Source of the DNA: Hydractinia symbiolongicarpus
Lineage: Eukaryota > Cnidaria > Hydrozoa > Anthoathecata > Hydractiniidae
DNA: 64,000 nt
Direction of reading: 5' to 3'
Assembly: GCF_029227915.1 (NCBI RefSeq)
Contig: NC_079883.1
Coordinates: 2,852,001-2,916,000 of the forward strand
The notes under the pieces are model-generated. The model saw only the letters and a list, made by a program, of their open reading frames with translations. It was not told where the DNA came from and did no database searches. Made by a program: the position numbers and the translations under genes. Each line of letters opens with the position of its first letter. The stretch's first letter is position 1. Positions 1 through 12,573 of this stretch are shown here, piece by piece.

Positions 1-535
1 CACTGGATTCATTACATGCCTACACTGGATTCAATGAGAGGAAAGATTGAAAAGAAAAATCGTTTTTTCTGTTGTTGTTTTTATTTTTGTTAAGCGCCTT
101 TCTAATAAGCGCCCCAGGGGCTTATCTGACTAAAAAATTGAAATTTAAAAACCAAATAACAAAGTCAGAACAAAGAAAATCAAAATTGAAAAGGCCTACG
201 TTAAATGTAGACAGTATAAGTGTTGACTTTTATAACACGAAATATCTCCGCAACGGCAAACTGTAAATTAGAAAACTACTTTTTTTTAAAACTACTTTCA
301 TATCTTACAAAAATGATATCAGTATATATCTGTCAAGCCCCTTTTCGGAATCCAACATAGGTAAGATTTTTTTTTTCTGACTATTATAATAAACCTACTA
401 GCCTTTTGATAAATGCTCCTTTATGAGTGTTTGACCCTCGTAACAATAAACTCACTTCACCAAAAAAAACGGCCGTAAAATCAGTATGCTCTTATGTTGC
501 TTTTATATTTATTTATAAATGTTATTATATTTTAG

Positions 536-784
536 AACATGTTCACCAGTCGAACATTATCCAAACAAAAAATCAGTGTCCCTATAGCGGAAGTGAATTC
601 ACAGTCAGTTCGAGGACTGTGGTCTGCATTATCTCTCGAGTTGTACTACATGACGAATGATGACGATGAACGGTACAGTATCCAAGCTCTACCACCAATG
701 TTACGTAATATCATCACGCAAGCTGCTGATCCGCCTCTTGGATACCCCGTGTTTTCATCAGGATTAGTTACCATACCTCTTTAG
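536..784 (+). CDS. Terminal exon of an unrecognised protein (partial)
   Basis: This is an open frame running from an acceptor-like TTTTAG (ending at 535) to a TAG/TAA-bounded stop at 784, with an in-frame stop lying inside the acceptor, as expected for a spliced last exon. It encodes about 82 residues with a balanced composition, including an acidic patch (NDDDERY) followed by a Pro/Gly-containing C-terminus ([12 protein letters not shown]) ending GLVTIPL. The composition looks like real protein and unlike the AT-rich noise around it. I do not recognise the family. The rest of the gene would lie left of the window. An AATAAA at about 1161 could be its polyadenylation signal. An uninterrupted start at the ATG at 539 is possible but less likely than splicing from upstream. 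Confidence 0.5.
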   Translation, partial: NMFTSRTLSKQKISVPIAEVNSQSVRGLWSALSLELYYMTNDDDERYSIQALPPMLRNIITQAADPPLGYPVFSSGLVTIPL

Positions 785-2734
785 GTTTCAGAAACACTGG
801 AAGAAAGGTGCACATCTGCTATGAATTTTTTTTGAGTGTTTCTTTGTTCGCCGCGAACATTAAAAATTCTTGTAGTGGTTGCTCAAAACCAAGAAACTAA
901 GTGACAAAATCTTCATAGCCAAAAAAAGTAAGGCGATCGCGATTAATTTTGTAACAAAAAAAGAATTATTTTTCACATGCAGCAAGAATATATCAAGGAG
1001 GTGTAAAGATTTCCTTATTCAGGTTGGGGTCTGAGTGACCCAGTCAAAATTTGGGGGGAGGGGTGCCCTATCCCTATCCCTATATTTTCTAAACTACTTG
1101 CTTATTGTTAACTGATGTACAATAATTAAAATGACGTGAAAATTTTAATTTTAGTAGCGCAATAAATTGCTGACGTCAGCAAAATTTTGAAAATTGCTGG
1201 CTTTTAATTTTTTCCTAGTATATAATATGCAGATATGCTCTAAAAGATCAAATTGGACAAATTATTTACTCAGCCTAGAATATTGGGTTTTTGTTTTCTT
1301 TATAGATTTACCTATTGTTTATTGAGGCGCTAAAATATATTTATTATTATCTTATTATCTTAGGTTGGTTATGGAAATTTCAAAACAGTTTCTATATAAC
1401 ACTTAGCATCATTTGCTAGTTACAATGTTGTTTAGGCCAACACTGAAGTAATAGGGTACCTATGTTGTTGAAACTATTATTATAGCCAAAATTGGGGTGC
1501 CAAACACACAAAAATTTCATATTATCATGAAAAACCTTAAATTACGCCCACATGTCGCAAAAAAATATATGAGGGCGTAATTAGGGAGTTAACACTACGC
1601 AATAAATTTAAATGTAACACATTGATCACATAATATAAAGGGCGCGTAATATTTTAAAAAAAAATATTCATGGTTAACTTTTGCAAAAGGGACCTTAGAA
1701 ATATGGGCGTGGCTGGCCACCTGCTAAAGGCGCAAATTTAAATATGTTTTTTGATAAATCGTCTTCATATAGATAGAAACTCAGCTAATAAAAATTCAAG
1801 TAAAATAAGCCGGTCAATCAAGTTAAAAGTAAAAAACGGAAAGGTAGGGCATTCTTGCCGCTCCCTCTCCTTTCCTCTCTTAACCTGAATAGTGTTGAAC
1901 CTCCTTGAATATACTCAGCAACATTGACCCTGTCTGTTATGATGTTATTTTTTTATTAAAAAAACAATGATAAATATTCTAAGGTATATTTATTTTTTTG
2001 TATCATAGTGTTTAGTGTGCTATCCTACTAAGTGATTGTGCGTTTAAAAATATTATAGAGTATTGATTGCTAACAGTGTGTATATATGTGATGTAAAAAT
2101 AGATTAATTCTGATGTTAAACAATTTATACAATTTTTTTCTTCTGTTTGTTCGTTTGTTCGTATGTTTAGAATTAAATGTTTAAGATAATAGTCCCAACC
2201 CCACGTGTCCCTCCCCTGGTGGTGGCAGTAATTGGTAGATATATGTACAAGTCGTAATATATAAACTCTCTCGAAACAAAAACCAAGCAAAACTTTAGCA
2301 AATTTTACTTTTAGTAGATAAACATTTGCGCGAATAAAATTTAATAAGATCAGAAACTTTTGTGGTTTTTCGCCTTCTTCTCGAAAGTTTACGCCAATTA
2401 TTTTAAAATTGGTCAACCGCAAAAGTTTCTGCACGCTAAAAAATCTAAATCTATTTTTCCGCGAATTTTTCTCCCATTCGGTATATTTACTTTACAGGAA
2501 CCGTAAAGGCAGTAATACACACTATTTATTATCAAGTTTGTGTCTGGTTTTTTTGTTTTGTTTTTAAAACACGAAATATAATACAGTAAAAAACGGTAAC
2601 ATGTTAATTAACTTATCGTCAAAAGTGTCGATGACGTTTCGATTGTCCTCATCTGATGTAATCACTAAGCTGTCACTGTAGCAGATCTCTCAATCAAGAA
2701 GGGGTAGAGACATTGTGTAAGATTCCGAGCAAGA
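785..2734. other. Non-coding stretch, no gene seen
   Basis: This is AT-rich sequence with only short chance open frames. A G/C-rich patch near 1050-1085 contains a few CCCTAT repeats. The open frame on the minus strand at 2012-2434 has low-complexity, gene-unlike composition and no splice context, so I do not call it. Confidence 0.5.
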
Positions 2735-3360
2735 CGGTTTCTCTAACGGCACCAATTACATTCGTAGATTTCCGAAAAGCTGTCGACAAAAACTGATAAT
2801 TTTCACTATGCGTGCGGAGTACCAAAGGAGATAATAGATGCTATAAAAATTCTGTATACCAACTAAACACAAAGGCCTCTAATTGATGAAGAAAGGTCTC
2901 TCACAGACGAAGAAAGGTTTCTTCCTAACGGAGAAAAAATCTCTCACCTGTCAAAGAAACGACTTTCTTTGATATTCTGGTTAGGGTACTACAGTGCGAC
3001 ATCCTGACATCCATTCATTGTCTTTCTAGATTACGCCATGCGAACAGTTACTGCCAGTGAAACAAAGTTCGGACGTACAAAACAAAAAACACTCTGCTAA
3101 TGTAATCACAGATAGTGACTTTGCAGACATCTGTTCAGCCTGATGTAAGGAATTTCAGAAGAGAACTGTTATCTCGTCGAATGTCTTAGGTCAAGTTGAA
3201 CGGCTCTACATCTAGTCTAACCTGGTGCAAAACAAATCGGTTTTCATATAAATGAGAGAAATACAAAATACACGACTTTCCACATAGACAATCCTGACCT
3301 GAAGACATTCGATGGGACAAGTCTAAAACATTTTAATAACTTGCAATATATATCTTCCTC
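2735..3360 (+). pseudogene. Decayed non-LTR retrotransposon reverse transcriptase
   Basis: Reading across frames gives the order of blocks expected in a non-LTR reverse transcriptase. A palm-like FVDFRKAVD lies at about 2760-2790, then YGVPKEIIDAIKILYTN at about 2806-2866, then FIVFLDYAMR at about 3015-3045. A degraded catalytic block, ITDSDFADIC, lies at about 3108-3133, where the family has a YADD core. Downstream are FDGTSLKHFNNLQYIS-like residues at about 3310-3350. Stops and frame changes separate the blocks, so it cannot make a working enzyme. It is an old copy of a LINE element. Whether it belongs to the same family as the copy at 23.5 kb is uncertain. Confidence 0.7.
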
Positions 3361-4271
3361 AGTTAATAGATTAACTCTTCGATCCAATTAAAGGTAGCGT
3401 TCTTCAGGTGCACTGTTGCATGCGTCCTCCAGTGTGGATCCTTCACCTGGACGGTCACAAAAGCACTTATGAAGAGACTGGATGTTGCATACACCAAGAT
3501 CAACAAAATTTTATTAAAAATTAGTACCCAAAAATCAAACTTCAGTAGGTTACAGTAAGGCCATAGTGAGTTATCTTAGCAGAACTTAATGTTGGATAAG
3601 AACGCGATATTAAGAAAAAAAAGTTCATAATAATCCACTGTCAACGTATTTTCTATAAACAACCAGATTTTCAACTTAATAGAACTTTTTTGGAATCGAT
3701 ACAAAACTTCAGCAAGAAGAATTACCTTACACTCAGACTAAATAATAATTCGGGTGAAAATCGGGAAAAGGAGCCGTACCCATTAAATGAGAAGCGTTTT
3801 TTTAAGAGAACGCAAAGGAAACTACACAATATCAAAACCAGTGGAAAGCTGGCATTTTATTTTTTAAAACTGCATCTCAAAAAATAATCTACTTCTATTA
3901 ACTATCGTTTATACCATGGTTATGCAGAAAGTTTGCTGATTATAGTAGCTTTGAAAGTGGTTGCTTAAAATATCAACAAAAAGTCAATGAAACCTCACAT
4001 CACAAGACTTTCACATAGCACACATTTTAAGATTATTGTGTTGCTTAAATCTCTCTAAACTTAGATTTATTGTAGGGTGGCTTGGTGGAGAGGACAAAGA
4101 GCCCCTGCTTAACCGGTGGTTACATTTATTTTCTAATTGACGGTTGAAAAGGGTGTTTTAATAAATTGGAGGGAACGTTTCATTCTGGTTAATTCTTTGT
4201 TATTTGAACATTAAAAGGGATGTAATAAAAGGGGAATGCCAATGTTATCCCCAAAACAATAGTTTACCGAC
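3361..4271. other. Non-coding stretch, no gene seen
   Basis: The first part may contain further decayed LINE sequence. A short open frame at 3690-3887 is Lys/Asn-rich with no recognisable domain and no clear splice context. Confidence 0.4.
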
Positions 4272-4557
4272 TAATGGCCTTTCGGTAAAGCGTTCGCCTC
4301 AAGTACGGAAGGTCTTGGGTTTAAACCTTGAACGAGCCATGCCAGGGACTATAAAGGGTGAATCGATCCTTTCTGCTTAACGTTCAGCATGAGAATAGAA
4401 TTAATATATCAGGCGGTTGTCTAGTTTAGCGGTTGTTGTGCTTGCACGCCTTCCGTAGCTCAAATGGCCGTAGCTTTGCAGGAACCTCATTAATAACAGT
4501 TCCTATAGAAACTGAAGAGACAACCCTGGGTAAATAATAATAATAATAATAAGGCTT
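4272..4557 (+). mobile_element. tRNA-derived SINE with (AAT)n tail
   Basis: The head resembles a tRNA. An A-box-like segment (TGGCCTTTCGGTAAAGCG) starts near 4274, followed by GTTCGCCTCAAG and a B-box-like GGGTTTAAACC near 4318. The body ends in an AAT microsatellite at about 4533-4552. This order (tRNA head, unrelated body, short repeat tail) is typical of SINEs. The 3' half may be a second tRNA-like unit or another SINE, since GGCGGTTGTCTAGTTTAGCGG near 4412 also looks like an A box. Confidence 0.6.
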
Positions 4558-6052
4558 CTCGGGTTTAAAAAAAAATTAAAAGCCCTGGAAACAAGGTTGG
4601 CGATTATCTTTTTATATGAGGTGTTTAATAAATTGACACAGGTGTAATTTTTTCCGAATTTAGTGTTGTTTTAACTAACATTAAGAAAGCAAAACTATAA
4701 AAAAATGTCCACATTCCGTATCTCGCACCAATAAATTGAGTATATGAGCCCTATTTCAATATATTACGATAATATTTCCACCAAACGTACGGGACACGCT
4801 AAGTTGTTTGGTTTCAAAAGATCCCACATCGTGTTTTAACTATGCACTTCGTATTCTGCCCTCCAAAGTTTATAATAAACCGTTGTCTTTTTTAAACGCC
4901 CATTTTATCTGAGATTATTGGGGTTACGCCTTACTTATCCGCCCGTATGATTTATAGAATATTGACAGACATATTTTGGTGATGTAAATATATAATTTAA
5001 TACGCGCTGGATGAAATCAACCAGTGATAAGAAAATACTGAGACATCAATGAATAATGAATAAAAAATATAAATTGGATGATATTTCAAATGAATCACAC
5101 ATTTCTAAAATAATTCTTTCATTACAAAAAACAAATTGATGACGTTTCATACACCACTCCCACAGCAACAGCAGATAAGATCATCAACAACAAATTTGAA
5201 AATAATCTATACGATTTATCACGTTTATAAGTGATTAATTCTGATTTTCTTCCACGCAAAACGTTTTTGTTTACTCTAGAGCACCCAATAATCCAATAAT
5301 CCTCCCTTTTTTTCCAACCTTCTCCCCGCACTTATTTCAGCACCACCCGTCTCACCGTCACTGTAATAATATATTTTTTAAAAGGAGCAAAATATTTAAC
5401 TTAGTTACCTGCTTAATTTTGCTTCTAATAAGATTAAAACGACTCTGGGGACTGGGGACGAGGATGAATATATCAGAATGAGAACAGACGAAAAAAAAAA
5501 TCAAGAGAAATATTACATCGCAGTAGTCTGTGATTAAACTGAATCGACCTACCATATATTCTTAAAATATCCAACCTTTCTATTTTTCACCTCTTTCACC
5601 TCCTAGTCTTTAATTATTAATTTTTAATACGTTTAGAAGGTATTATACCTTATTCCCACCCCAGTTTATTTAGCGTTCTAGAGTACAGTGTTCGGTTAAG
5701 GTATTAACGGCAGCTCTAGAAACTTACTTTTGTATTAACTCAATATCTTTTGAGTTAACAGTTATCAATACCTATCATTTAAGTCTGACAACTGTCATAA
5801 CAAATCAAAGATAGGAGTAGTCTTGTTTGATCTTGTCCAGAGCGTTATTTACGTCAAGGAAACTTATTTGTTTAATATTTTTTAACACATCATTGAATTT
5901 CCGCGCCCGAAGGCGTAGGAAATTCTTTAAAACCGTCGTTTTTTTCTTTCGGAGCATTTTTGGAGAAAAAATCGACCCTGGGATTTCACGTTGGTCCGTC
6001 ACAGATGTAAACTTCGCTCCTTAACTACTGGGAAGTCTAGTATTGACGCTTC
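4558..6052. other. Non-coding stretch, no gene seen
   Basis: This is AT-rich sequence with no convincing exon. The overlapping opposite-strand open frames at about 5805-6024 mirror one another and look like chance. Confidence 0.4.
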
Positions 6053-6545
6053 AGGCCAAAATTGGTATTTGTTTTCGACAAAATTTGGCACAGTTAACAA
6101 AAAAAGTATGCTGAACATAATGGTGACATAATAATTTTGAGTTTTGTCACCTAAATGTCATTTTAGGCCAAAATTGGTCCAAAAATTAGAACTACTTTAT
6201 TTTCAACAAAATTTGGAACAGTTAACAAATAAAGTATGCTGAACATGATGGCGACATCAAAATTTTGATTTCTTGTTACATAAATGTCATTTTAGGCCAA
6301 AATTGGTCCAAAAATTAAAACTACTTTATTTTTGACAAATTTTGGCACAATTAACAAAAAAAGTATGGTGAACAGGATGGTGACATCAAAATTTTGATTT
6401 TTGTCACCTAATTGCCATTTTAGGCCAAAATTGGTCCAAAAATTAAAACTACTTCATTTTCAACAAAATTTGGCACAGTAAACAAATAAAGTATGCTGAA
6501 AATGATGGTTACATCAAAATTTTGATTTTTTGTCAACTAATGCCG
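6053..6545. repeat. Tandem repeat, ~128-bp unit, about 4 copies
   Basis: The motif AGGCCAAAATTGGT recurs at 6053, 6165, 6294 and 6422, giving spacings of about 112, 129 and 128 bp. Each unit also contains CAAAATTTGGCACAGTTAAC, AAGTATGCTGAAC and GACATCAAAATTTTGA in the same order. Copies differ by scattered substitutions and the first is shorter. Confidence 0.85.
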
Positions 6546-6984
6546 TTTAAGACCATAAACGTCTCAATCGCAAGATTTTCAACCATGAATGATAGGCTGT
6601 ATTTTTTGTTAGCAATTTCTTTTAAAATGTGAGTTTATTATGACACGTTTCGTTTTGTTTGCGTTTGTTGTAAGATATAATGTCACTGATGGGCTTTATC
6701 TTCAGAGGTTCATGCACCAAACCCCTTCGAATGTTTGGCACAATAACACAACGAAATAGCAGGTTTTCATCAAATATTTTGGTAGCGCGCGGAAATTCTT
6801 AGAGCCCCCAGGGCTTCTTGTTGTTTTTCAATTTGATTGGAACGTCAAGCAGCAATGTCTAAACATGATGACTTCTCATAAAGCCACCAAAAATTTTTAA
6901 ATAAAAACTTTAGGATTCGTCGAAAAACGCCTAGTAGTATATACTCCCTTTTTTGTAGGAAACACATTTCTGGGTTCAGCCTGG
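6546..6984. other. Non-coding stretch, no gene seen
   Basis: No exon or repeat structure is evident, apart from a short motif (GGGTTCAGCCTGGGTGTT near 6973) that recurs in diverged form near 11,425. Confidence 0.3.
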
Positions 6985-7935
6985 GTGTTAACCTTAGCCC
7001 TGTTTGGTATGGGCTTTTTTGACCCTTGTAAGTATTGGGGGGGGGGGGGCATAAAGTGCCCGAAGGCTGTAACTTTTGTTCAGTTTGGTTTTAAGTGACG
7101 AAACTTGGCACAAAGAAGCATCAATATGTTGTGACTTAATTAGTGACAAAATATTTAGGTTGATATGTCATCACAGGAATGACGTCATAATGAGACAATG
7201 GTTGGAGAAAATATGTCTTTCTTGAAAATTCTCGATTTTTTAAATTTTTAAAAACTATTTACAGTACTAGTCATTAAAAAAGTAACATAGAATGTGAGAT
7301 GTTATTCGGAACATTAACAGGTGCTATAAAGACAAAGGATTTCTCTAAGGAGAAAATAGAAATCGATCAGAATTCAAATCTTAAATAATTTTTATTTAAA
7401 AATTGATATTTGAGAACCTTAGTGTAAGTAGCTGTCATGGAATAAAACTTGGTATATCTATTAGCACTTACGTCATTAACTACTTAATCAAGACAATTTG
7501 CATTGACATATGACAAAATGCCCTATGACGTCATCGTATAACAATGGAAATAGAGAAATAAGAAAATAGAAATATTCTGGTCTGTAAATTACCAATATTC
7601 TGGTCTGCAAATTACACAGAATGCATGTCCATATTGTATGATGACTTTTTGTCACTACCACATACATAATCACATATTTATACAACTGGTTAGTTTGGAA
7701 AACATTTATTTTTAGCACTATAGGAAAATTTGATATGACCACCTGTCGATAAAGGACAAAGTGACATTGACAGGACAATTTCTGGAAATATTTTTTTATT
7801 ATCTGAAAATCCATTAAAAGTTAGGAAAAGTCACAAAATTTCAAGGAATTTTATCCAGTATTTATAAAGTTATGAGACTTTGAAAATGCCGCGGGTACTT
7901 TATGCCCCCCATACCAAATAAGGTTAAAGAAGATC
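6985..7935. mobile_element. Candidate inverted-repeat (MITE/foldback) element
   Basis: The left end carries TAACCTTAGCCCTGTTTGGTATGGG, then a long G run at about 7038-7050 followed by GGCATAAAGTGCCC. The right end, read on the opposite strand, carries TAACCTTATTTGGTATGGGGGGCATAAAGTACCC. The two ends therefore form imperfect inverted repeats about 950 bp apart. Both arms also contain a GACGTCAT palindrome further in. No transposase frame is present, so a non-autonomous element is the simplest reading. The ends are diverged and no target-site duplication is certain. Confidence 0.45.
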
Positions 7936-8140
7936 TTCCGTCCGACTCCTGTACAAACCTTAATGGTTTTCAGAGAGATGCCTGTTGAACTATCAATTTT
8001 CTCAATGTTTTTGAGTTAACTACTGAAAGTATTTCTAAATTTGAGCCTCAAGTTAAGAAACATTGTGTTTGTTATGATCAAAAAGACTTGTACAACTCGA
8101 TAACTGTATATCCGAAATATTTCCAGTATAAAAACTACTA

Positions 8141-8721
8141 CAGTATTCTTTCCAATTAACGAACACTCTTATAGGCGGACAACTCTGATTAGCGGACACT
8201 TTGGTCATACAACGACTGTTTTCTAGTCAGTCTCATAAAAAACTTTAGTTCACAAATATCAAAAGCGAGCAAAGAAATATAGACAAAATAAATAGTTTTC
8301 TGACATTTATTTCAAACATTTTACAAGTTTTGTGTCCAGCTCGTTTTAATCTCATTAATTTTCTTTATCAACCACTTTTTTAGCTTATCATGGCTTATAG
8401 AACTAAACGATATCAATAAAGAGGAAGAGAAACTGTTTCCTCCATTAAGGGAGACTAGATATTGCCAGAAAACAACAATTAGTTAAAAAACTTTTTTAAA
8501 TTAAAATCTTTAATCATTTTTCCAACTTTAAAGATCTGTAAAGATTGAAAGTTTCGTTCGTTATCGATATGTTTGTACTATATTATCATTTGTTATTTTT
8601 CCATTGTTTTTTTTTTCTAATTTGCGGCTTAAAATGTAAAACTTTCCAAAAGGCGCACACTTTCAATTAGCGGACACTGTGGTCATACACAAATGGTGTC
8701 CGCTAATTGGAGAGTATACTG
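8141..8721. mobile_element. pogo/Tigger-like MITE with TA target duplication
   Basis: The left end, after a TA, reads CAGTATTCTTTCCAATTAAC. The reverse complement of the right end reads CAGTATACTCTCCAATTAGC, and it is followed by TA. That gives about 20-bp terminal inverted repeats starting CAGT with TA duplications, which is characteristic of pogo/Tigger-type Tc1/mariner elements. Subterminal TTAGCGGACAC motifs occur near both ends (about 8180 and 8667). The interior has no coding frame, so the copy would need a transposase from elsewhere. Confidence 0.7.
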
Positions 8722-9231
8722 TATAAAAATTATCGAAAAATTTACATCTGTTACCCTGAAACAGAAACTTAATCATATTTTATATAACAAAGCATGGGCG
8801 CGTATGTTAAGTAAATATTATATTGTTCGGAAACTTCATTAAATAAACAGGTCTAGCAACGTTTTCCGGGTGGCTGTGAAAGCATTTAAGACATCATGTA
8901 CTTATTGTTTGTAGTCAAAGCTACCATTATTGTTGCCGCGTAACTGTGGAAACTACCGACCGCTGTTTTTAAATGAAAAAGTGTTTGTCAAACAAAAATT
9001 TGCAATTTGTTTTAAAAAAATTATTATGAGGTGGTATTATAAGATGTACATATGAGATGTTTTGACGAGTTGATGAGGATTTGAAAACAAAAAGAGCTAA
9101 GTACTTGTTTAAAACGCATCACCAAAATAATACGGTAAAGTTATCCTATCGTATTGGTACATTGTTTTTGTTTGTTTAATCATACAGTCCGATTCAGTTT
9201 GGTAATATGATCTGAACTTTTGTTTTTGTTT

Positions 9232-9263
<32 letters not shown>

Positions 9264-9596
9264 ATTTTTGTTATTATTATTATTATTGTTGTTATTATTC
9301 TTATTGTTATTATTATTGTTTTTGTTATTGTGGTTTTTGTTGTTGTTGTTGTTACTTAAAAATCAATTTATTTAGCGTCGTTCTAATCTCTAAACACTAC
9401 ATCTAGCCTATTGATAATAATTGGGAAATATTTACTATCATTTTAACGTTTATTACCGTTTTATCACGATTTTTATGGAAGTTTACAGCATGTACTTTAT
9501 TTAAAACTCAAAACTTTCTTTGTTGATTGTAAGAACTATGAAAGCAAAAGATTTGAAAGCAAAGTAGCTAAATATAATTTCTCTCTGCATATACAG
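8722..9596. repeat. Non-coding stretch with TTG/TTA microsatellite
   Basis: A (TTG)n run followed by interrupted (TTA)n and (TTG)n lies at about 9222-9355. Nothing else in this interval looks functional. Confidence 0.6.
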
Positions 9597-9607
9597 CACA
9601 ATGTAGC

Positions 9608-9799
9608 AAACTGTCTTTTTGAATGAACAAACAAGCCTCCTCTGTTCGGATGTTAAAAAGTCGTTAAGTGATCTACATCGTGCTGAATATCAATCAACTT
9701 ATTTCAAATGCATGGAAATAGTTGGACAGAGAAAAGAACCGACAGAGTGGAAATTGTTGTACGACACATCCAGAAGCCGTTCTTTGTTTGACGCATAAT
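9608..9799 (+). CDS. Possible small terminal exon (weak)
   Basis: An open frame of about 63 codons ends at a TAA at 9799, followed at about 9838 by AATAAA. The encoded sequence is hydrophilic and not low-complexity (for example KSLSDLHRAEYQSTYFK and EPTEWKLLYDTSRSRS), unusual for this AT-rich region. The better-looking acceptor at 9596 would put stops in every frame before it, so coding would need the poorer acceptor ending at 9607. I recognise no family. It may equally be part of a long non-coding transcript or chance. Confidence 0.2.
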
Positions 9800-9855
9800 A
9801 TGCCATACCGTGTGACGTTCGTTTTGTTATTTTTTTTTAATAAAGATTGGCTTCC

Positions 9856-12570
9856 ACTGCGTGTTTTTATTTAAGAACTTGACAATTCATTTGTCTAATG
9901 ATATAACCTCGTTCATATGTGGTAACAAGCAATCACCAGGAAATTAACCGCGGTAAGCCTCAACATTAATATAATTGAATAATTGTGCAAATTAAAATAT
10001 TTAATACCTCTCTTTAATACTGTAAAACTGTAAAACATGAATACATGCCAGGATGCAGCTTCCTTATCTGTACTTTCTTACTTCCGGATAACTAACCTTA
10101 TATCCAATACTTGATATATTATAAGAACGAAAAATATATACCAGCCTTGAGCCCTGTAGTGATAAAACTTTTTTTGTATTTTGTTTGTTTGAACTTTGAC
10201 TTCAGAATCTGGTTTTGGGGTTTTAAGGGCTGAGATTTTAACTTACTCTATTGATTAAAAACACTTTTAAGCTGAAAATGAGAGCCCACATGACATTAAA
10301 AGGACAGTTGAAAGTTAAATGGGCTACGAAATAAAATTCAATAAGAAGAATTGCGTGTAATAAGCGGGCCACTCAGGTATGAGTGGTCCGTTATGAATAA
10401 TTAATTTTTTATGATGAATTTGCTACATTTTTATTTTTATTTTCTAAAGAAAGAAAAAAAATCTTCAGTATTCTTTTTTTGGAGGCAAAATAAATTACGG
10501 TCTGTAAAATTTGTTAAATATCAGTAAATTGAAAGTGTTTTTGACGAGCGAACAGAGACAACACGAGGAGCTGTATTTGTTAAAAAGTGATGTTACTATC
10601 TTTATGAAGGTAACTAATACCTCTAAAAAGATTTTAAAAAAGTTGTTGCACTGGCTTTATGTCAAATAAACTTATATGTTTCAAAATTTAGAAGGATGTA
10701 GCCAGCTCAAAAGGTTTGAAGTTTATTTTATTAAGAAGTTTTAGTTAAAGGGAAGGCAAGTATTTATATCGCATCAATCATGGACTTTTCTGTCATTTTC
10801 AGTTATATCTGGATGCTCAATATGATATTTAAGATGATTTAAGTTGTTGCCTTTGTCCTCAGTGATTATAAACTTTTCCACCACCATTAGCTCGACTTTC
10901 GTGTAAGTCACTAAAGTCGAAAACCAACAGCCGTTTCGAAGCGCCTGTAATTAATAACATGCTCGTCATTTTTTTCCAATTCTTGGGCTTGAACGGTCTG
11001 ACTTATCTTGCGCAATATTTTATCTATATTGTAACAAATCTAACTACCTATTCTCAACTCTCTTTTGATAGTTGAGATTGATTATCTGGTTACAAATTCG
11101 TTCCCAGGACTCTTTTCTTTTTCTCGTCGGAACGCAGTGTAATTGCGAGAATCGCGTGAGGTCTTACTTTTAACCAATCGAGGAGGATGATATTAACTAC
11201 AACGTGAGAGATTTGTCACGATTTTATTTTAGGATATAAGGATGTCACGTCATTTTCAACTTGATAAAAAAGATTTATTAATCTTATAAGTTTAATCAAT
11301 TATTTGCTTATATTTTGAATTTTCCGCTTGCGTTTTTGTTCATTCTTAGTCTGTTATTCCAGACGTTTCGATTAGCTATCACTGGATTACTCAGCTTTTT
11401 TTTATAAGAAACATACCTTTTGGGTTCAGCCTGGATGTTTTTATACCCTTAAAATATTTTTAGCAAAATCCCTCGAGTTAGCAGTTGAAAGTATATAATC
11501 TCAGACTTACAAAGAAAACATTGTGTCTCTAAAAAAAAGACGTGCATTTCTTCCTACATAGAAACGAACCGGCGTTGGAATTATGGATAGCGCTTTTTCT
11601 TCCTAAGCGTAAGATTTTCATAATAAGTCATTTTTACCCGTCAGTCCTTCTATCAAAAACACGTATCAAGACCGAACGCGAAAGATTAAAATAGTTATAA
11701 AAATCAAGATTGCAACCTAGTACCCATGGTTATTTTGTTAAGAAAATGAGGCATTCACAAGGTGCTAGAAGAAATTTAAACGAAGAGGTGTAGCTAGATA
11801 AATAATATGTTATTCTCAATGAAGCAGTTGATATTTTTTTCTGTATGTATGTGTGTCGCTGGCTTAACACGTTTGTATTAAATAAATAGCTTCCACAACA
11901 AAGTCTTTTCGTTGTAAACAAATTAACACTAAAATGTTAGATAACATTGTTTCGAGGTTAATAACACAAATTTTAAACTTTAAATTTAATTGATACGAAC
12001 ACGTTCGCAAATGCTTTTTTAATAAACACGGAATTATAAAGAAACATAAAAGTTTTAAACTTCAAACATAACTTGGAATATTTTTTTAAAGTAAATTGAA
12101 GAAGTTCAGAATCTGCTCTGTTTTAATTTGGTCTGTCTTTATACAGTCAGTCAGTTTTTACATTTACAGTTAAATATTTAAATGAAATGAAAATTCAAAA
12201 TCAAAGTTTTTACATCTGTTTGGTTTTTAGATTTATTTAGCGAAATATCTCTTTATACAAGTTTGTTATGGTTTTGGATTGATTTATTTATTCAGAGCTT
12301 AACTTAAGCTTGTGATGCATCGACATATTATTTTACCTTTGTCTAGGGTTATTTCTGGCTTGGTATTGAAGGAAAACATCTTGACTGAATTCGTTAATTT
12401 ATTTCTTAATTAGAACACTTGCAATGGAATATCATTTTTGTTGTCTGTTGTTTTAAATTTATTTGATTCGTCAGCATTAACCGGTAAAGGTAAGATCTTA
12501 ACTTATTCAAATTTGTTTTTGTATTTAGGTTTATATAAAATCGAAGAAACGGAAAGAATCTGTCTGTAGA
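9856..12570. other. Non-coding stretch, no gene seen
   Basis: This is AT-rich sequence with no supported exon. The minus-strand open frame at 11,730-11,921 has no recognisable features. Confidence 0.4.
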
Positions 12571-12573
12571 GTG

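Noticed and set aside
4280..4340. Functional tRNA gene
   Set aside because: It has A- and B-box-like sequence, but no complete cloverleaf that I can fold, and the body plus AAT tail fit a SINE.
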